In this document: in pieces, positions 51,559 through 61,884 of the stretch
Layout of the letters: the number at the start of each line of letters is the position of its first letter
Numbering within the stretch: position 1 is the stretch's first letter
DNA from: Streptomyces sp. 2114.4
GTDB taxonomy: Bacteria > Actinomycetota > Actinomycetes > Streptomycetales > Streptomycetaceae
Length of the DNA stretch: 64,000 nucleotides
Assembly: GCF_900187385.1 (NCBI RefSeq)
Contig: NZ_FYEY01000001.1
Span: forward strand, 4,526,001-4,590,000
Direction: 5' to 3'
The notes under the pieces: model-generated
Told to the model about the DNA's origin: nothing
Databases searched by the model: none
The model's input: the letters and a program-made list of their open reading frames with translations, nothing else
Made by a program: the position numbers and the translations under genes

Positions 51559-52178
51559 TCGCCGCACTCGCGGTCCGATTGGGCATTACGAGCACGCCAC
51601 AACCGGGCACGGTGGCACTCGGTCGCAGCCGCGCTCACGAGCCGTACGAGGTCGGGGGCGTCCCCGACGTCCCCGATTCCTGCTCCCGACCCCGTGGTGG
51701 GCAGGGAATTCTCCGCCTCGTACCCGGGCCGGGGAGGCCGCACCCAAGTCGCGGCCTCCCAGGAGCCAAATCCGTATGACGGTGCCGTGCCGCCCGGGAA
51801 CGCCGGCGCGGGCATCCGGTCGCCGGTCCCCCGGGTCGTGAGATCCGCTGCGAGTGTGCCCCACTCCAGCCATTCCAGGATTCCCGGAAGTTCTTCCGCG
51901 CCACCGGCCGCGATGAGCATGAGCAATTTCGGCCGATCACCCGGTTGTTTCCCGCCGCATCGGGCCCGCAGGAGCGCCACGGGGCCGGTGAGCGGCAGCC
52001 GCCGCAATACCGCACTTCCCGCATCGGCCGGCATCTCCAGAACATCGAAGCGCAGCCCCGTCAGCAGTTCCACCGGCTCCGTGCCGGTGGTCGGCCAGCC
52101 CAGCTCCTCCTCGTACCGGCGGCGCACCGAGGCGCGGGGGGCGAGGGGAGCGCGAGGGCGCGGAAGCACGCGAGCCAT
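51489..52178 (-). CDS. Hypothetical protein convergent to lsr2
   Basis: This is a 229-residue protein. Its body (RRYEEELGWPTTGTEPVELLTGLRFDVLEMP, then LPLTGPVALL, LLMLIAAGGAEELPGILEWLEWG and RPPRPGYEAENSLPTTGS) looks conserved and coding, and resembles the N-terminal region of bifunctional primase-polymerase proteins (PPTTG type). I recall a family at this place in Streptomyces (SCO3374-like). The last 23 codons are antisense to lsr2 and may be a chance read-through end. GGGAG lies 11 bp before ATG 52178. The function is unknown. Confidence 0.7.
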   Translation of the reverse strand: MARVLPRPRAPLAPRASVRRRYEEELGWPTTGTEPVELLTGLRFDVLEMPADAGSAVLRRLPLTGPVALLRARCGGKQPGDRPKLLMLIAAGGAEELPGILEWLEWGTLAADLTTRGTGDRMPAPAFPGGTAPSYGFGSWEAATWVRPPRPGYEAENSLPTTGSGAGIGDVGDAPDLVRLVSAAATECHRARLWRARNAQSDRECGDQPLAFSNASRMSAGTRPRSLTL

Positions 52179-52438
52179 GCCCGGTGCAACTCCCGGAACC
52201 CCGGGAAGTTACGCTGGGTGGAAGTGCGGATACGCACCGTGCCCGGGCGAGGGGGCGCGAGGGGGCGTCCGGTGGCGTGCGGATGTTCGCCCGTAGCGGA
52301 TGGAAGGGCCCCGCGCCGCATGGAGTGTCCGTGCCTGCGGGTAAGACAGTCTCAGTGGGAAGAGACGGTGTGACCGGCGCCCGAGGCGCTTCTCCCCGGC
52401 TGACGGCCGGCGGCGGACGGCGTGTCGGTACAGGGCGC

Positions 52439-52452
52439 GTTCGCCACGGGCG
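52439..52452. promoter_or_regulatory. Candidate ClgR box upstream of clpC
   Basis: GTTCGCCACGGGCG exactly fits the actinobacterial ClgR motif GTTCGC-N5-GCG. It lies 46 bp before a SigR-like promoter and 226 bp before clpC. ClgR activates clp genes in Streptomyces. Confidence 0.65.
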
Positions 52453-52484
52453 TAGTGGCAGAGGGCGTATATGCCTGGCCTGCG

Positions 52485-52510
52485 GGAACATCGTCTCGCA
52501 CCATCGAGTT
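52485..52510 (+). promoter_or_regulatory. Candidate SigR promoter of clpC
   Basis: GGAAC (52485-52489) and GTT (52508-52510) are 18 bp apart, matching the SigR pattern GGAA(T/C)-N18-GTT. The start of transcription would be near 52518, leaving a leader of about 160 bases. The rest of the 52179-52677 gap has no gene. Confidence 0.5.
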
Positions 52511-52677
52511 GGAGCAGATGTCAGCTGTTCGGCAGTAAATTTCCCCGCCGGAGCGGGGGTGATCCGGACGGGTGTCGGCAGTTGGAATGAGCTGTCCCGC
52601 CCCGCGGGACTAGCATGCGGAAGGACAGGGAGGGGACCGACCCCTAACTGCCTGACCGCTCTGAGGAGCGATTAACG

Positions 52678-55203
<2,526 letters not shown>

Positions 55204-55223
55204 GCGGCACCGCGGATATCCGC

Positions 55224-55274
55224 ATACGGCACTGCCCCGGAATCGTTTCTTACGGTTCCGGGGCAGTGCCGTAT
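55224..55274 (+). terminator. Terminator after clpC
   Basis: A perfect 19-bp stem (ATACGGCACTGCCCCGGAA at 55224-55242, complement at 55256-55274) with a 13-base loop starts 20 bp after the clpC stop. The following 55275-55500 stretch shows no gene. Confidence 0.92.
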
Positions 55275-55500
55275 GTGACGCCGTATGCCGTGCCGTAAGC
55301 GACGCCGCATGTGGCGGATAAATTCAGCTCCGTAATTGCTAGGTCATTTTCAGCCGTTTCTGGACAACGCCACCGACGCCCGCCCCTTACGGCTGCACAT
55401 CTGCACGGCGCGTATTCCCGCGGGAACACCCCGCACCGGTGGAATACGACGGTGGCCGGTGCGCAGTGTGTCCAGTTCCGGAAAGGCGGAGAGCCCCGGC

Positions 55501-57909
55501 CTATGTGCGGGGGCGGGGGAAGCGGGTGAGTTCGATGTGCGGCGGGAGTTCGGGGGCGGGCTCGGAGCGCAGGTAGGAGAGGAAGACCTCCCGCAGTTCG
55601 GGCAGGCCGGTCAGTGGCGGCAGCGCGATGGTGCCGCCGGTGAGGCCGTAGAGCCGGAGTTTGCGGAGGGCGGGGAACGCCGGGAGGGCGGCGGCCACGG
55701 AATGGCTCAGCTCGGCGAGCGGGCCGTGCGCGGTGTTGATGGCGCTCAGCGTCGTCACCTGCGGCAGCCGGAGGGCCGTCGGGATGCGCAGCGCGGTCTC
55801 CCCGGCCGCCAGGCCGAACGAGAAGTCCTCCAGGCCGGGCAGGTGCGCCAGGGTGTCCCAGGCACCGTCGGTGAAGGCTCCGGTGAGGCTTCGCAGCTGC
55901 AGGGCGCTGAGCTGCTGCCAGTGGCGCAGCGCGGAGAACCCGGCCTCGACCGGGTGGCCGAGAATCAGTGAGGTCAGCGGGGCATCCGCCGGCAGCGCCC
56001 GCAGCCCCGCCGGCGGGAGGGGAACGGTGAGGCTCAGATGGCGGAGGTGCTTCAGCAGGTGCAGTCCGTCCGGGCAGCGCACCCCGGCGCGGTCCCGTGC
56101 CGTCACCGAGAGCGCGGTCAACGGCATTCCGGCGAGTGGGGCGAGGCTGCTGACCCCCGGGCAGTCCACCAGCATCAGGGAGCGCAGGGCGGGGAACTCC
56201 GTGAGGAAGTCAAGGCTGCCGATCTCGTCGTTCTCGGTCAGTGCCAGGTGGGTGATCTGGCGGGGGTGCAAAGAGTCGAGGAGTTCGCGGGAGGTGAACG
56301 GGCCGGCCACCTCGATGCACGGCCGTCCTCCCAGGGCCTTCAGGGCACGGAGTCCGGCGGCGTCGACGACCGGCAGGAACGTCGCGGGGTCGAGCTGCCG
56401 GATGATCTCCTCCATATAGCGCTCGGTGTCGAACGCCTGCCAGGAGCGGGCCAGTTGATACCTGGCGCCCGTGGCGGGGTGATGGCGGAACCGCCTGATC
56501 ACCTCCATCGCCGCGTCCGATCCGATGAGCGCGGCGGTGGCGATCACCTCCTGCGCCTCATCGTCCTCCAGCCCCTCCGGCCCCGGCAGCAGCTCCAGAG
56601 CGAGGTGCCCCACCCCGGCCAGGAGCGTGGCCTCCTCACGACACCGGGGCGGCAGGATCGCCCGCGCCCGCTCGTTCACCTCCTCGCGCACCCGAGGATC
56701 GAGCTCCGTGGCGTGTTCCAGGCACGCCATGGCGAGGAGATGGACGCGCAGGCGGGCGGGGTAGTCCCCGATGGCGTCACCGCGGGCGAGCAACCCCCGC
56801 AGGATCTCGGCCCGTTCGCGCGGTCGTGCGTGAGCCACCGCCATCCGGATCACGTCCTCCCACTGGGAGTCCTCCGCCTGCGCCACCAGCAGCCCGAAAT
56901 CGCCGTCCTCCACGGCGGCCTTGGCGCCGAGGTAGTCCTGGAACGTCCGGTGGACGAAGTCGACCGAGTCGGGGGCCGGTTCGCGGAGCAGGCCGCTGCG
57001 CAGCAGGAGATGGCGGAAAATGGCCGTCGCGCCGCCCTGCTGCGCGGCCGAGGGCACGGCGGGCAGGGCCTCGCCGACGATGCGCTCGGCCCGTTCGCGG
57101 TCGAGTTCGTTGCGGCCGTTGCGGATGAGCCAGTACGCGAGCCGCTGGAGGAGCTGGATCTGCGGCTCGTCGCTCAGCTCGATGCCCGTGGGGGCGGCCA
57201 TATCGCGCTCCCGGTCGCGGCGGGAGAGCAGCATGCCCAGGGCGGCGTCGTAGAGCTCCTTGCGGCCGGTGGGCAGATAGCCGCGGCGGTCCCGGTGCAG
57301 GGCGCAGATCAGGCCGCACATGAGGGGGTTGGTGGCGAGCCGGGCGAGGTCCTGTGTGGTGTGGACGGCGGTGAGGAGGGACTGCTCGTAGGCGTCGAGG
57401 CGTTCGGGGTCCTCGGCGTCACAGCGGGCCGCGGCGTGCCAGCGGCCGATGAAGGCGGCGACCTCGGTGCGGCTCATGGCGGAGAGCGTGAGCTCGCCGA
57501 AGCCGTCGGCGGCGAGCCAGTCGTCGCGCACGGCGGAGGGGCGTGAGGTGACCAGCCACAGGTTGTCCGGGAAGGCGTCGGACAGATCGCGCAGCCAGCG
57601 GCGGGTCGGCTCGCGTTCCCGCTCGGGGATCTCGTCCAGGCCGTCGACCAGGAGGAGCGCCCGCCCGCCGGCCAGTACGCGCTCGGCCCAGCCGTCGGCT
57701 GCGAGCCGGACACGGGGCAGCCGACGGCGGCGAGGAAGCGGCCGGGGGTGGGCAGGGGCGCCCCGTCGCGGGTGAGGGTGCGCAGCGGGAGGACGAAGGG
57801 AATCCGGCCGTAGAGGTGGGGGAGGGCCGTCTCGCCGGGGGGCTTGCTGCCGTCGGGCCAGGCTAGAGCGGCCGGAGGGGCAGTGGGTGCGGATCGGCCA
57901 GGTGCGCAC
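55501..57909 (-). pseudogene. NACHT-LRR (NLR-like) protein gene, decayed at its 5' end
   Basis: Downstream of about 57720 the frame encodes a NACHT ATPase: LLLVDGLDEIPE (Walker B), VTSRPSAVRDDW (sensor 1), the NACHT helical part (DFVHRTFQDYLGAKAAVEDGDF), and from about residue 520 leucine-rich repeats (HLALTENDEIGSLDFL, LRSLMLVDCPGVSSL, KLRLYGLTGGTIAL). Upstream the protein-like reading continues in another frame (57720-57857: YGRIPFVLPLRTLTRDG, PLPTPGRFLAAVGC), so a frameshift lies near 57715-57725. No P-loop is found before that. The P-loop and effector domain are lost. The frame can be called open from GTG 57909, but its first 75 codons are nonsense. In bacteria NACHT proteins act in phage defence. 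Confidence 0.8.
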
Positions 57910-57996
57910 GAAGGGGGAGCGGTGTGGTGGCGGTCACGGAAATCGGCACTCCATTTCCCTTCAATTCGGACATTTGGTGGACGTGAGTAATCCGGG

Positions 57997-58135
57997 TCGC
58001 CAATGTTGCGTAACGCGGGTCACAAAGGCTGGGTAACTCGCATCACAAAGGCCGGGTAATCCCGGTCACACATTCTGGGTAACCGGCGTCACAAAGGGCC
58101 GGGTGGCGCGGTTCGCAAAGGCTCCGGGGGGTGAA
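57997..58135. repeat. Tandem 23-bp repeats with GTAAC-N4-GTCAC half-sites
   Basis: Five to six degenerate units (57997, 58020, 58043, 58066, 58089, 58113) share TCACAAAGG-N2-GGGTAAC. Inside them GTAAC (58010, 58033, 58056 as GTAAT, 58079) is followed 9 bp later by GTCAC (58019, 58042 as ATCAC, 58065, 58088). The pairs recur every 23 bp. They resemble direct-repeat sites of the MtrA response regulator and lie 470-560 bp before the M23 peptidase gene. Confidence 0.7.
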
Positions 58136-58559
58136 TCGGGGGTCCGGCGGGGGTGCGAAAAGGGATTGGATCTTGATTATCGGTGACATGGCGCACAGCC
58201 GAATTGAGGCCTACTAAAAGGATTAGGGGTAGCGCGCGGCGGAGAAACCGGGGCGGGAGCCCCGAGGGGTGAGGGCTGCGGGGGGCGGATGGGGCGAACT
58301 GCGCGCCACCCGTGCGACATATGGCGAAAATGCCTGTTCAAGGGGTGTGCAGCGGGCCCGCCAGGCAATGCGGTATGTCCAAATTTGGGGTTTTCGTGCG
58401 GAGCTGGGGAGGGCGTGCAAGGGCCTCGTTCACTCGGCTCCTGATACGGGCCGGGTTAGTAGAAAGGCACCTTGGCGGGGCGGCGAAGGCGGGTTACCAA
58501 GGAATGGCGATCCCGGTCCGCAGCCGGGTAACCAATCGATTCACTGGAGGAAAACCCGC
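58136..58559 (+). ncRNA. Long 5' leader of the M23 peptidase, possible riboswitch
   Basis: Over 400 bases without a gene separate the repeat array from the peptidase start. Near the end GGTTACC (58492-58498) pairs with GGTAACC (58527-58533) around the sequence GATCCCGGTCCGCAGC, ending 26 bases before ATG, with GGAGG in between. The 3' part (GATCCCG-GTCCG-CAGC, then TAACC) recalls the GACCCGAGCCCGUCAGCUAACC end of cyclic di-AMP (ydaO) riboswitches, which often precede Streptomyces wall hydrolase genes. The 5' conserved parts are not clearly matched. Confidence 0.35.
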
Positions 58560-59231
58560 ATGTCCAAGTTTGCCGCTCTCCGCAATTCGAAGAAGTTCGC
58601 CGTGCGCAATCGCGTCGCCGTTGTCGCCGCCGGTGTCGGTGTGACCGCCGCACTGGGTGCCGGTATTGCGACCGCCGCCGACACGGGTCTGCAGAACCTC
58701 ACCTCGGGTGTCGGTTCGGCCGTGACCGCGCAGGCCGACGCGCAGGCCAAGTCCGCGGCCGCCGCGAAGGCCGCCGCCGTCAAGGCCAAGCAGGACGCGG
58801 CCAAGGCGGTCGACGCCTGGGTCAAGCCGGTCGACAACTACACCCTGGGTGAGCCCTTCGGCATCGCCGGCAGCCACTGGGCGCACAAGCACAGTGGTCA
58901 GGACTTCGTCGTGCCGACCGGTACCGCCGTCAAGGCCGTCCACAAGGGCACCGTCGTCAAGGCCGGTCCCTGGGGTGGCGGCGACGGCCCGGCCTACGGC
59001 AACGCCATCGTGATCCAGCACGACAACGGCACGTACACCCAGTACGCGCACCTGTCACAGATACAGGTCCGGGTCGGCCAGCAGGTCGGCGCCGGCCAGC
59101 AGATCGGCCTGTCCGGCAGCACGGGTAACTCCACCGGTCCCCACCTGCACTTCGAGGTCCGCACCGGCCCCAACTACGGGACGGGCATCGAGCCGACCGG
59201 ATTCCTGCGGGCTCACGGCGACGCCGTCTGA
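58560..59231 (+). CDS. Secreted M23 (LytM-type) metallopeptidase
   Basis: This 223-residue exported peptidoglycan hydrolase starts at ATG 58560 with GGAGG 10 bp before it. A signal peptide (about 1-42, ending in TATAADTG) and an Ala/Lys-rich helix (about 55-85) precede the peptidase domain. Zinc ligands are His and Asp in HKHSGQDF and the last His in GPHLHFEV; YGNAIVIQHDNGTYTQYAHLS holds the other active-site His. It probably cuts cross-links for growth or spore germination. It ends inside the convergent tetR gene by 19 bp. Confidence 0.94.
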   Translation: MSKFAALRNSKKFAVRNRVAVVAAGVGVTAALGAGIATAADTGLQNLTSGVGSAVTAQADAQAKSAAAAKAAAVKAKQDAAKAVDAWVKPVDNYTLGEPFGIAGSHWAHKHSGQDFVVPTGTAVKAVHKGTVVKAGPWGGGDGPAYGNAIVIQHDNGTYTQYAHLSQIQVRVGQQVGAGQQIGLSGSTGNSTGPHLHFEVRTGPNYGTGIEPTGFLRAHGDAV

Positions 59232-59824
59232 GCTGAGTCCGGCCGGGCTGGCCGGCGGTTCGGCGGGTTTGCCGCCGTGACCAGTTCTGTGGCGACCTCG
59301 AGGATGGCCCTGCGCTTCTCCTCGGGGTCGCCCTCCACGTGCTGCATCGCGAACATGCCCGCATGCATGGAGAACAGTGCGGTGATGCAGCGCACCTGAT
59401 CCGTCAGCTCCGATTCGGGCTCCTTGAGGAGGTCGAAGAGGGTCAGCATGCGCGATTTGAACGTCTCGCCGATGCTCAGATCGCGCACCGTCGCCTGGTT
59501 CTCCTGCATGAACCGGAAAAGGGGCTCGCCCGAGCGCAGCGACTCGCTGTAGCGGCGGATCAGCTCCTGCTTGGTCTCCAGGGTGCGCGGCTGCTTCTCG
59601 GCCCAGGCGATCAGCTCGTCGATGGGTCTGCCCAGGTCCTGGAACAGGCTGATGACGATGTCTTCCTTGGTCTTGAAGTGGTAGTACAGCGCCGCTTTCG
59701 TGACCTCCAGCTTTTCGGCGATCTCGCGCAGGGACGTCTTGTCGTAGCCCTGTTCGGAGAACAGCTCCAGAGCGACGTCCTGGATGCGCTGGCGGGTGTT
59801 TCCCCTGCGCGCCTGTGTGCTCAT
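59213..59824 (-). CDS. TetR-family repressor of the adjacent MFS pump
   Basis: This 203-residue regulator has an N-terminal helix-turn-helix (TRQRIQDVALELFSEQGYDKTSLREIAEKLEVTKAALYYHFKTKEDI) and a ligand-binding part with SLRSGEPLFRFMQENQ and the closing helix. ATG 59824 is preferred to 59839 because AGGAG lies 7 bp upstream. It is divergent from the MFS gene with a 23-bp near-perfect inverted repeat between, the usual layout for a drug-induced efflux pair. Confidence 0.93.
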   Translation of the reverse strand: MSTQARRGNTRQRIQDVALELFSEQGYDKTSLREIAEKLEVTKAALYYHFKTKEDIVISLFQDLGRPIDELIAWAEKQPRTLETKQELIRRYSESLRSGEPLFRFMQENQATVRDLSIGETFKSRMLTLFDLLKEPESELTDQVRCITALFSMHAGMFAMQHVEGDPEEKRRAILEVATELVTAANPPNRRPARPDSAQTASP

Positions 59825-59882
59825 GCTGCTCTCCTGCATCGTCGGTACTGGTCAGAGGGCTGCCCCAGGGAGCGCCAGAGAA

Positions 59883-59954
59883 ACTTACTTGACGCCCGGC
59901 TAGTTGGCCGCCTACCTTCCTCACTGTACTGAACTAGCCGGGCGGCAAGTAAGT
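59883..59954. promoter_or_regulatory. 23-bp inverted repeat (operators) between tetR and MFS gene
   Basis: Left arm 59883-59905 (ACTTACTTGACGCCCGGCTA and on) and right arm 59932-59954 are inverted with a single mismatch and a 26-bp spacer. They flank the divergent start sites; AGGAG for the MFS gene follows at 59955. Confidence 0.8.
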
Positions 59955-59965
59955 AGGAGTGAGTG

Positions 59966-61606
59966 ATGGGGAAGTCGCAACATGCGACCCCGACGGGGGA
60001 CGGACGGATATCGAGCACCGGGAGACCGGACGCGGCACCGGACCCGGGTTCGGCCAAGCGGCCGGCCGGCGTACGAGTGGTGCTCTTCGCGCTGATGATC
60101 GCGATGCTGCTCGCGATGCTGGACAACATGATCGTCGGCACCGCGATGCCGACCATCGTCGGTGAACTGGGCGGGATGGACCACCTGTCCTGGGTCGTCA
60201 CCGCCTACACGCTCGCCACCGCGGCCTCGACCCCGATCTGGGGCAAGCTCGGCGACATGTACGGGCGCAAGGGCGTCTTCCTGTCGTCCATCGTGCTCTT
60301 CCTGATCGGCTCAGCGCTGTCCGGCATGGCACAGGACATGGGACAGCTGATCGGCTTCCGCGCCGTCCAGGGTCTGGGCGCGGGCGGTCTGATGGTCGGC
60401 GTCATGGCGATCATCGGCGATCTGATTCCGCCGCGGGAGCGCGGCAAGTACCAGGGCATGATGGCCGGTGTCATGGCCATTGCGATGGTCGGCGGCCCGC
60501 TCGTCGGCGGCACCATCACCGACCACCTCGGCTGGCGCTGGACCTTCTACATCAACCTGCCGCTCGGCGTGATCGCACTGGCCATGGTCACCGCGGTGCT
60601 GCACCTGCCGAAGAAGCGCTCGCAGACCCGGATCGACTACGTCGGCGCCGCGCTGCTCACCCTCGGCATCACCTCGCTGGTGCTGATCACCACCTGGGGC
60701 GGCACCGAGTACGACTGGCTGTCCGGCCAGATCATCGGGCTCGGCATCCTCGGCGTGGTCGCGCTCGCGCTCTTCCTGGTGGTCGAGCGCAGGGTCAGCG
60801 AGCCGGTGCTGCCGCTGCACATCTTCCGCAACCGCAACTTCTCCCTGGTCACGCTCGTCGGCTTCCTGGTCGGCTTTGTGATGTTCGGGTCGATGACGTT
60901 CCTGCCGCTGTTCCAGCAGACCGTCCAGGGTGCCTCGGCCACCAACTCCGGACTCCTGCTCCTGCCGCTGATGGGCGGCATGCTGGTGGTCTCGATGATC
61001 GCGGGCCGGGTGACCACCAAGACCGGCAAGTACAAGTTCTTCGTGGTCGCCGGAGGCGCGCTGCTCACCGTGGGCCTGGCCCTGCTGTCCACCATGGACA
61101 CCGACACCACCCGCTTCACCTCGGGTGCCTACATGGCGGTGCTCGGCGCCGGCATGGGCTTCCTGATGCAGACCACGATGCTGATCGCACAGAACAGCGT
61201 CGAGATGAAGGACATGGGCGTCGGCTCGTCCTCGGCCACCCTCTTCCGCACGATCGGCGGCTCCTTCGGCGTCGCGATCTTCGGTGCGATCTTCACCCAC
61301 CAGGTGCAGACGACCATGGCCGAGCGGATCGGCAAGGCCGGCGAGAAGATGACCGGCGGCGGAGCCCAGATGGACCCGAAGGGGCTCGCCAAGCTGCCGC
61401 CGATGGTCAAGGACGCGTATGACCATGCGGTTGCCTCCGGCACCCACCACGTCTTTCTGTGGGGCGCGGCGATCAGCGTCATCGGCTTCGCCGCGGCTTG
61501 GTTCCTCAAGGAGGTGCCGCTCCGCGGTGGGCCGACGAAGCCGGCCGCTGAGAGCCCGGAGGGCTCGACTGCGGGTGATCGGGTACCGGTCGCCGAGACG
61601 GTCTGA
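59966..61606 (+). CDS. MFS drug exporter, DHA2/EmrB family
   Basis: This 546-residue transporter has 14 predicted membrane helices. Family motifs are LDNMIVGTAMPTIVGEL (motif D1), GKLGDMYGRKGVF (motif A), GFRAVQGLGAGGLMVG (motif B), and MAGVMAIAMVGGPLVGGTI (motif C, export). A 30-residue hydrophilic N-terminus precedes. AGGAG lies 6 bp before ATG 59966. It is paired with the divergent TetR repressor, so it is probably induced by its substrate. Substrate unknown. A T-run terminator follows at 61630. Confidence 0.94.
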   Translation: MGKSQHATPTGDGRISSTGRPDAAPDPGSAKRPAGVRVVLFALMIAMLLAMLDNMIVGTAMPTIVGELGGMDHLSWVVTAYTLATAASTPIWGKLGDMYGRKGVFLSSIVLFLIGSALSGMAQDMGQLIGFRAVQGLGAGGLMVGVMAIIGDLIPPRERGKYQGMMAGVMAIAMVGGPLVGGTITDHLGWRWTFYINLPLGVIALAMVTAVLHLPKKRSQTRIDYVGAALLTLGITSLVLITTWGGTEYDWLSGQIIGLGILGVVALALFLVVERRVSEPVLPLHIFRNRNFSLVTLVGFLVGFVMFGSMTFLPLFQQTVQGASATNSGLLLLPLMGGMLVVSMIAGRVTTKTGKYKFFVVAGGALLTVGLALLSTMDTDTTRFTSGAYMAVLGAGMGFLMQTTMLIAQNSVEMKDMGVGSSSATLFRTIGGSFGVAIFGAIFTHQVQTTMAERIGKAGEKMTGGGAQMDPKGLAKLPPMVKDAYDHAVASGTHHVFLWGAAISVIGFAAAWFLKEVPLRGGPTKPAAESPEGSTAGDRVPVAETV

Positions 61607-61629
61607 TTCCTGGGTTTTCGGCTTTGCGG

Positions 61630-61668
61630 CCGTGGGGGCACGCCTGGTGGCGGGCCCCCACGGTTTTT
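61630..61668 (+). terminator. Rho-independent terminator after the MFS gene
   Basis: A 10-bp stem (CCGTGGGGGC at 61630-61639, complement at 61654-61663) followed by TTTTT, 24 bp after the stop. Confidence 0.9.
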
Positions 61669-61753
61669 CCTTCCCGCCGTGGTTGTCGCTCGCCGTCGCG
61701 CCTGTGGCGGGACGAGCGACACCGTGGGGCTCCGCCCCCAGGCACAACCCCCA

Positions 61754-61880
61754 CGCCGGGAACGCCGGGACACCGGGAACACCGGGACGCCGGGAACACC
61801 GGGACGCCGGGAACACCGGGACGCCGGGAACACCGGGACACCGGGACGCCGGGAACACTGGGAACGCCGGAACCGCCGAA
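61754..61880. repeat. Minisatellite of 9/18-bp units
   Basis: About 14 copies of a 9-bp unit like CCGGGAACA / CCGGGACGC alternate to form an 18-bp period (CGGGAACACCGGGACGCC). The array fills the space between the MFS terminator and the cseC stop (61885). Every frame gives short peptide repeats, so it is unlikely to be coding. Confidence 0.9.
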
Positions 61881-61884
61881 GAAA

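Noticed and set aside
57997..58135. CRISPR array
   Set aside because: The 23-bp units are directly tandem and degenerate with no unique spacers, and no cas genes are present.
58125..58140. GGGGTGAATCGG as the 5' core of a cyclic di-AMP riboswitch
   Set aside because: It belongs to the end of the 23-bp repeat array, and the conserved CAGCTAACC part does not follow within the usual distance.
61754..61880. Coding repeat protein or CRISPR
   Set aside because: The units are 9 bp, with no spacers, and all frames give short repeats without a start and ribosome site.
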